Source: Paenibacillus sp. FSL H3-0469 (GTDB taxonomy: Bacteria; Bacillota; Bacilli; Paenibacillales; Paenibacillaceae). Taken from it: 64,000 bases of DNA. Position 1 is the first letter of the stretch; every line of letters starts with the position of its first letter. The stretch lies in the NCBI RefSeq assembly GCF_038051945.1, contig NZ_CP150302.1:2170001-2234000 (forward strand), read 5' to 3'. Below the pieces are notes generated by a model. It was not told where the DNA came from. It ran no database searches and worked only from the letters and a program-made list of their open reading frames with translations. The position numbers were made by a program, and so were the translations under genes. Below, in pieces: positions 59,085 through 64,000 of this stretch.

Positions 59085-59858
59085 TTACTGGAAGTCGTCT
59101 GCAGTAAGATTGACTGCATTGAATTGCTCTTCGGTATCGCAAAAGGTCAACTTTCCGTTCTTTGTACGAGTATCCAGATATTGAGGTATTCCCGCTTTTC
59201 TCAAGCCGTCGCTCATGATGACATATTCATAGCGGTCGGTGCCATCGTCATACCGAACATGCTCCAGAATTTCACGACGCATCAGATAGGTGCAATGAAT
59301 GACGTCAACCTGTACCAGACCTTTCACGTTCTGATACAAGTAATAGAAATACAAATCGTTGCTCTTGAAGTAACCATCTTCGTGCACCATATTATGATAG
59401 TTGGAATACAGACTGAGCGGAGCCTCTGCCACAGCAAGCAGTGGCCCGACAACTGGAAGATTCGTAGATAGCAGGCTCTCCAGCGTATCTGAAGCAATGA
59501 AATTGTCGCAATCTGCAACAAAATAATGGGTGTTTCTTGATTTAGCCCATTCGATGGACTCTTGACGCAGCCTGCCGATTACTCTTAAGCGTTCATAAGT
59601 CCATTCATGCGGAGCATAGTCCTGTACAGGCTCTTCCACATCGCTGGTATTCAGATACACCTCATTGTATCTCTCGCCCACCCGTTCGACCCATTCTCTA
59701 AGAATCTCTTCGGTCCGGTCATTGTTGTTGTTGGTCCGAATGTACAATTTGATCCTTGAAGCCGGATAGGTCTGCCGCTCTATAAGTTCCAGATAGAGCG
59801 GCAGCACATGCGCCTTGTCCTTAGCTAATATAGCAACCGTTACCAGATCGTGTTCCAT
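59085..59858 (-). CDS. Glycosyltransferase resembling procollagen galactosyltransferase N-domain
   Basis: A 257-residue GT2/Anp1-like enzyme. VTVAILAKDKAHVLPLYLEL opens it, then YIRTNNNNDRTEEILREWV, HEWTYERLRVI, RQESIEWAKSRNTHYFVAD and the DxD-like CDNFI. SNYHNMVHEDGYFKSND and VIHCTYLMRREIL follow. From memory of the family, the order and wording (AILA..AH.LP.YL, NNTDxTTE, W..ER, ADxDN, STFL) resemble the N-terminal domain of animal COLGALT enzymes that galactosylate hydroxylysine in collagen. Lysine hydroxylation is not expected here, so Thr or Ser acceptors are more likely. GGAGGGATATC precedes the ATG. It lies between ManC and a GT2 gene in one transcript. Confidence 0.83.
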   Translation of the reverse strand: MEHDLVTVAILAKDKAHVLPLYLELIERQTYPASRIKLYIRTNNNNDRTEEILREWVERVGERYNEVYLNTSDVEEPVQDYAPHEWTYERLRVIGRLRQESIEWAKSRNTHYFVADCDNFIASDTLESLLSTNLPVVGPLLAVAEAPLSLYSNYHNMVHEDGYFKSNDLYFYYLYQNVKGLVQVDVIHCTYLMRREILEHVRYDDGTDRYEYVIMSDGLRKAGIPQYLDTRTKNGKLTFCDTEEQFNAVNLTADDFQ

Positions 59859-59900
59859 GATATCCCTCCAGTTAATAATGTTCTTTGCCGCCTTATATTT

Positions 59901-61148
59901 CTATTGCCTGGACGCAGCAGTCTCACGATCTCCGGCTGTTAACCGGGTGCTGATGGTAGCTTGGCTGATAATTCCGAAGAATGGACTTTGTCTTGGCTGC
60001 TCAATATCCTCCGGGTAGAGCCTTCCGCCATCCTGTCTGATCATATAACGGGCACCTTCTCCACAGCGCAGAGAGACCACTTGATATTGATGGAATAAGG
60101 ACAGCTTCAGCCCATTGAATCTCCGGCGCTCATCCGCCGTGAGGATATCGCCTTCCTGCAGCCAGAGAATATAGGGCTCGGTTGCCATATGACAGATCCA
60201 TTCCCGCAGCATTCGCACATCAGGCTCCCCTTTTACGGTGTAGACCTGCCGTGTATAGCGGGCTGCAGTTTGTGCAATGCGTTCATTGCCGGATGGGTTC
60301 AACACAATCATTTGTTCCGTTCCCCCTGCAAATGAAGCCAGCGTCTCTTCCAGTGCAGCCTCGTCGCCGGATGCAATAATTCCTGCGCATACCCCCACGG
60401 GTGGAGCGTAGATCAGGCTATGGATATCCACCCCCCATTTCCGGAAAGCTTTCTGCTTGTTCTGCTGAAGAAGTGTAGTAAGATCGAAGGAAGGATCCTG
60501 CCCCATACTGGCATGACCTATATGGTGGATGAAGGAATCCAAGGCAATCAGCAGCTTATAGCCATGCTGGAGTGCCCGCAGGCATAGATCGTCATCTTCA
60601 TAATTCCCCTGGCCATACCGTTCATCGAACCAGCCAATCTCAGACAGAACACTGCGTTTAACCAGCAAACAGAAGCCGATCAGGCGCCTGACCTCTTCCA
60701 CTTGACCGCGCTTCGACTCACAGTACTCTGCCGCGAATGCCTCCATATCCTTGAGTTCACTATAAGTTACTGGTACAAGCTGATGTCCGCTAATGTAATT
60801 CGTAACAGGTCCTGCCATACCTACACTGCTGTCGCTATTCAATGCATGAAGCATAGGCGCCAGCCATCCGGGAGGAACTACGGTATCATTGTTAAGGAAC
60901 AGAATCGTTTCGCCTTCCGCCAACTCTCCTCCCTGATTGCAGCCTTTGGCAAATCCCAGGTTCTCCTGATTCTCAATCAGCTTCAGTTCAGGATAATGCG
61001 CCTTCAGGAATTGCACCGTATCATCACTAGAGCCGTTGTCAACGATAATGATCTCATGCTCCTCGGGTGTATTTCGCTTGATGCTCTCCAGACATTGAAT
61101 CGTTAAGGGCAACTGATTAAGGGTGAGAATAATAATACTAGTCTTCAC
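59901..61148 (-). CDS. GT2 glycosyltransferase, rhamnosyltransferase-like, with extra C-domain
   Basis: A 415-residue protein starting at GTG, which overlaps the stop of the preceding gene (GTGA), with GGAG upstream. N-terminal GT-A: SIIILTLNQLPLTIQCLESI, IIIVDNGSSDDT, NLGFAKGCNQGGELA and LFLNNDTVVPPGWL, typical of rhamnosyl-like transferases (WcaA/WbbL-type). WFDERYGQGNYEDDDLCLRA is the catalytic loop. Residues about 250-390 form a second, degenerate GT-like part (MIVLNPSGNERIA, YILWLQEGDILTADE) like that of the 56082 gene. It may add a sugar on the collagen Thr residues. Confidence 0.88.
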   Translation of the reverse strand: MKTSIIILTLNQLPLTIQCLESIKRNTPEEHEIIIVDNGSSDDTVQFLKAHYPELKLIENQENLGFAKGCNQGGELAEGETILFLNNDTVVPPGWLAPMLHALNSDSSVGMAGPVTNYISGHQLVPVTYSELKDMEAFAAEYCESKRGQVEEVRRLIGFCLLVKRSVLSEIGWFDERYGQGNYEDDDLCLRALQHGYKLLIALDSFIHHIGHASMGQDPSFDLTTLLQQNKQKAFRKWGVDIHSLIYAPPVGVCAGIIASGDEAALEETLASFAGGTEQMIVLNPSGNERIAQTAARYTRQVYTVKGEPDVRMLREWICHMATEPYILWLQEGDILTADERRRFNGLKLSLFHQYQVVSLRCGEGARYMIRQDGGRLYPEDIEQPRQSPFFGIISQATISTRLTAGDRETAASRQ

Positions 61149-62269
61149 TGGACCAACTCCTTTTGTTCTTCAGGGACGTAGACATTAACCTCTACATGTT
61201 TATCCCCCAGCAACTTCGTATAGTAATCCCGGTTATATATGGCACTTGGATTCTCCGGATAGTGTCCGAAAGAAATTTCATTGCAAAAGTCAGCATAGGT
61301 GTGGTCACCCAGCTTATCGTAGCAGACACAGAGCTGCAGATTCGGAAGCCACGTACTTGCAGAATAAATCTCCGTTCCCGGTTCACTGATCTTAGGGAGA
61401 GATGGAGCAAGCTTGAACCAGTAGACTGCTTGTTCGTATTGCTCTAATTCCATGTAATAAAAGCCTATTCTACAGCACACATCCGGGCGGGGGGGATTGT
61501 AGTCAAACGTACGGCACAGGGCCAGGAGCTGCTCCTGCTTGTTCCCCAGCGCCCCATGGCCGTCTGCCAGCCTCAAGCAGGCCTGAATATTATCCTCTAT
61601 CCAACCCTCGCCTTCGGACAAGAAGCGCTCATAGTTCTCCACCGCCTCACGATAGAAGCCATGATCGTATAGTTCATTGGAGTAATAGATCCGGTCTCTG
61701 GCGGTAAGCGGCTTACCCTCAGCGATCATTTTGCGGTAGATATTAAGGTTACGCTGCGTATATTCCTTGTCTTTCTTATGTGTAACGCAGACATCGCTCT
61801 CAAGCACAGGCGCTGTAACCTCAATATATTCATGAACAGCGCCGAACCACCTGAATCCGCAATCGCGTCTGATCAGACGGTTGCGTCTGAAGCTGTAGAG
61901 CGACTTCCCATGCTCATCCGTTATGAGAATATAAGACATGGATACGGCATGATATTCAGGAGTCATTGTAGCCTTCAGCGTCTTGAACCGCTCCCGGTCG
62001 ATTTCCTCAATGACATCATCTGCATCCAGCCACATGATATACTCACAGGCCGCTTGGGCGAATGCATAATTGCGGGCGGCTGCAAAATCATCGATCCACT
62101 CGAAATCATAGATTGTGGCGCCATATTCAGCCGCTATCTCTTTGGTACGGTCTGTCGAGCCGGTATCCACGATGATGATCTCATCCATAATATCCGCGAC
62201 CGATGACAGGCATCGTCCCAGGCTCTTCTCTTCATTGCGAACAATCATACACAAGCTGATGGTCGGCAA
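61145..62269 (-). CDS. GT2 glycosyltransferase with TPR-like repeats (copy 3)
   Basis: 374 residues from a TTG start (LPTISLCMIVRNEE) with GGAGG seven bases before it. An ATG 37 codons upstream (62380) is open but has no ribosome site, so it is less likely. GT-A motifs: DEIIIVDTGSTDRT, AARNYAFAQAACEYIMWLDADD. TPR-like helical repeats cover 200-360 (YSNELYDHGFYREAVENYERFL, CLRLADGHGALGNKQEQLLAL). It is the first gene of the minus-strand glycosylation operon, coupled to the next GT through GTGA. The upstream region is divergent with the acetyltransferase-GT fusion at 62447. Confidence 0.9.
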   Translation of the reverse strand: MPTISLCMIVRNEEKSLGRCLSSVADIMDEIIIVDTGSTDRTKEIAAEYGATIYDFEWIDDFAAARNYAFAQAACEYIMWLDADDVIEEIDRERFKTLKATMTPEYHAVSMSYILITDEHGKSLYSFRRNRLIRRDCGFRWFGAVHEYIEVTAPVLESDVCVTHKKDKEYTQRNLNIYRKMIAEGKPLTARDRIYYSNELYDHGFYREAVENYERFLSEGEGWIEDNIQACLRLADGHGALGNKQEQLLALCRTFDYNPPRPDVCCRIGFYYMELEQYEQAVYWFKLAPSLPKISEPGTEIYSASTWLPNLQLCVCYDKLGDHTYADFCNEISFGHYPENPSAIYNRDYYTKLLGDKHVEVNVYVPEEQKELVQ

Positions 62270-62446
62270 GTCTTCTCCTCCTTCTTGCAGATTCTGAATA
62301 TCCGGACTTACCGGATTTCTCGTATATGTATATGCCGGTCTTGCCGGATCATTCGGCCGGATTTCCCGCATGAATTCCATTGCGGTTCATAAGCTAGTAC
62401 AGATAACTGTGTAATAATCTGCCCACCAAGATGGAAGGAGGAGCAT

Positions 62447-63640
62447 ATGCATACGATTTCCCCCTCGCTCTACTATCGTTTATACCGTTATGGCACCGAA
62501 TGCAGAATTGCCTCAGACGGTGTGTTATCGTTGCCGGAACAGACGGCAATCGGCTCCGGTGTGCTGGTACGGGAAGGCTACCGGTGGGACATTCCTTCTC
62601 CCGCCAAGGATGGCTCACCCCGGATTGTGATTGGTAACCGCTGTGAATGCAGCCGATTCTTGACGATCCATGCAACAGGCAAGGTGGAATTGAAGGCCGA
62701 TGTAATCACAGGCCCGCATGTGTATATATCTGACGCCAGGCAAGCCTGGCAGGCTGAAGCTGGCATCTCCAAGGTAACAATCGGTGAAGGCTCATGGATC
62801 GGGGCGCATTCCTCTATCCTGGGGCATGTGAAGATTGGAAAAGGCTGTGTGGTCGGTGCAGGCAGCGTAGTTCTTCGGGATGTGCCGGATTACTGTGTTG
62901 TTGCCGGCAACCCTGCTGAATTTCGCCGCATCTATGAGCCGTCCAGCGGAGAGTGGATCAGGGTAGATAGCGAGGCGGAGGCCCGAAGGGTATTGGAACG
63001 CAGAAGCAGGGAACCTCTGCTATCCATTTGCATACCCGGACGGAATCAGGCTGTAGAGCTAAGACGCTGTCTGGAGTCGATTTATGCACAGATGGATGAT
63101 GATGGATTAATCGAGGTCTGCGTCCTGGACGATGCTTCGTCCGAGGAGACCGCAGAGGTGGGGCACCACTATGGACAACTGTACCGAAGCTTCCGGTATC
63201 ACCGCGACCCAGATCTTGCAGCAGGAGGCTCTCTTGCAAGTCAAGCTGCTGATAGGGGGCGCGGGAAATTCATTATGCTGCATGAGCCGGGAGACTCCTT
63301 CATGCCTAACACTCTTCTTCCTTTTCTGAACGTGCTGCATACTCATCCTGACTGTGCGATCATCCTGATTCAGCCCGTGTTCATCCGCAACACTCCACAG
63401 CCTGAACAGCTGAAGGGACTATCTGAATTTGTCAGGCTTACATCATCCTACTCGTCCCCTCCTCTCCCTGTTGTTCTGAACCGAAAGGATTGGGAGCGTA
63501 CTGCCGATTCTGTACAAGCCACAAATTTTCTGGACCCATGGGTATCCCGGCAACATGCACTATTGCAATTGAATCCACAGTTCTGCCTGTGCCGGTATAC
63601 CATGACCGAAGCCGGGCGGCACATCGGATCAGCTCCGTAA
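62447..63640 (+). CDS. Hexapeptide acyltransferase fused to a GT2-like domain
   Basis: A 397-residue protein from ATG after GAAGGAGGAGC. Residues 1-170 form a left-handed beta-helix acyltransferase (VIGNRCECSRFLTIHATGKVELKADVITG broken into hexad-like steps; ISKVTIGEGSWIGAHSSIL, IGKGCVVGAGSVV, CVVAGNPAEF), of the maltose/chloramphenicol O-acetyltransferase class. After a charged linker (about 185-200), LLSICIPGRNQAVELRRCL and VCVLDDASSEETAE mark a GT-A-like domain through about 320, but no clear DxD catalytic pair follows, so this part may be degenerate. It is divergent to the glycosyltransferase operon and could acetylate and help place sugars on surface glycans. Confidence 0.85.
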   Translation: MHTISPSLYYRLYRYGTECRIASDGVLSLPEQTAIGSGVLVREGYRWDIPSPAKDGSPRIVIGNRCECSRFLTIHATGKVELKADVITGPHVYISDARQAWQAEAGISKVTIGEGSWIGAHSSILGHVKIGKGCVVGAGSVVLRDVPDYCVVAGNPAEFRRIYEPSSGEWIRVDSEAEARRVLERRSREPLLSICIPGRNQAVELRRCLESIYAQMDDDGLIEVCVLDDASSEETAEVGHHYGQLYRSFRYHRDPDLAAGGSLASQAADRGRGKFIMLHEPGDSFMPNTLLPFLNVLHTHPDCAIILIQPVFIRNTPQPEQLKGLSEFVRLTSSYSSPPLPVVLNRKDWERTADSVQATNFLDPWVSRQHALLQLNPQFCLCRYTMTEAGRHIGSAP

Positions 63641-63668
63641 TTACGGCTATTGCCAAAAAAAATGATCT

Positions 63669-63696
63669 TTGACCATTCACTGAATATATATAGACT
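63669..63696 (+). promoter_or_regulatory. Candidate promoter before the last glycosyltransferase gene
   Basis: TTGACC (63669-63674) and TAGACT (63691-63696) are spaced by 16 bases, 101 bases before the start. A/T-rich flanks support it. Confidence 0.45.
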
Positions 63697-63796
63697 AGGA
63701 ACAGGCAAAGATCTCAAGTGTAAACTTCGGGTCCATGAAGTCCGGTAAATGACAGGGATGCCTGGTACTGAGGACAAAGGAGAGGATGTCAGCGAC

Positions 63797-64000
63797 ATGG
63801 ATGAACGTAAAATTTGTTTTATCATGTGTGTGAATAATGAGGAATTAGCGGAACGCAGCCAGAAAAATCTTAAGCAATTACTCAAACCGGATGGATTCAC
63901 CGTAGATCTGCAAATCGTCAGGAATGCCTCCGGCCTGGCAGCGGGGTACGATCAGGCTATGCGCCAGTCAGATGCCAAGTATAAGGTGTATATTCATCAG
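63797..64000 (+). CDS. Glycosyltransferase-like protein (5' part only, cut by window end)
   Basis: 68 codons from ATG, starting MDERKICFIMCVNNEEL. The segment ICFIMCVNNEE and the later VRNASGLAAGYDQAM and AKYKVYIHQ match the start of the Glyco_tranf_2_5/StrF-like family (GT-A-like, with the acceptor side beginning YKVYIHQD). GGAGAGG is about 11 bases before the ATG. The rest lies outside the window. It is on the plus strand behind the acetyltransferase-GT fusion, extending the island. Confidence 0.8.
   Translation, partial: MDERKICFIMCVNNEELAERSQKNLKQLLKPDGFTVDLQIVRNASGLAAGYDQAMRQSDAKYKVYIHQ

Overview
The window looks like a Paenibacillus-type, endospore-forming Firmicute. The evidence is moderate-to-high GC with strong AGGAGG ribosome sites, frequent TTG/GTG starts, CcpA-type cre boxes, a PL3 pectate lyase, GH38/GH125 mannosidases, a DUF3231 protein, and a large set of BclA-like collagen-repeat genes of the kind found on Bacillus/Paenibacillus spore surfaces. 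The assignment is inferred from gene content; no rRNA or tRNA gene is present to confirm it.

Bases 1-32056 are an ordinary metabolic and transport region. In order it holds: a partial SGNH hydrolase; a secreted pectate lyase; a polar amino-acid ABC transporter (binding lipoprotein, permease, ATPase); an AI-2E-family membrane protein; a suppressor-of-fused-domain protein; a malate locus on the minus strand (CitA/MaeK-type histidine kinase, CitT/MaeR-type regulator, 2-hydroxycarboxylate transporter with two cre boxes upstream, malic enzyme); a Cache-GGDEF diguanylate cyclase; a 5'(3')-nucleotidase; a 48-residue membrane peptide; an alpha/beta hydrolase behind a palindromic operator; and a methyltransferase. 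Next comes a compact mannoside operon on the minus strand: GH125 exo-mannosidase, sugar-binding lipoprotein, two permeases and GH38 alpha-mannosidase. A GntR/LacI-type regulator lies upstream, with shared TGGTATAT motifs and cre boxes. After that are an MFS exporter, a DUF3231 protein, a LysE-type exporter with an apparent AUU start, and an APC permease. Several intergenic gaps here hold short tandem arrays with 21-, 51-, 52- and 72-nt units.

Bases 32126-64000 are a collagen-like protein and glycosylation island. Eight collagen-like genes are all on the minus strand. They include a 2685-residue giant made of about 260 GATGLTGET nonapeptides and a 774-residue protein ending in a predicted beta-propeller. 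Among and around them are nucleotide-sugar genes (RfbA-type thymidylyltransferase translationally coupled to an acetolactate-synthase-like ThDP enzyme, a mannose-1-phosphate guanylyltransferase, an NAD-dependent epimerase) and seven glycosyltransferase genes. Three of these carry C-terminal TPR-like repeats; one resembles the N-terminal domain of animal procollagen galactosyltransferases; one is fused to a hexapeptide acetyltransferase; and one is cut off by the window end. The Thr-rich Gly-X-Thr tracts are plausible O-glycosylation substrates, so the inferred job of the island is to make and glycosylate filamentous spore- or cell-surface proteins.

The most notable points are the giant collagen with nested 27/189/405-bp repeats and an internal remnant of a second N-terminus, the procollagen-galactosyltransferase-like enzyme beside it, the RfbA-ThDP gene pair, and a one-base frameshift at the 5' end of one TPR glycosyltransferase.
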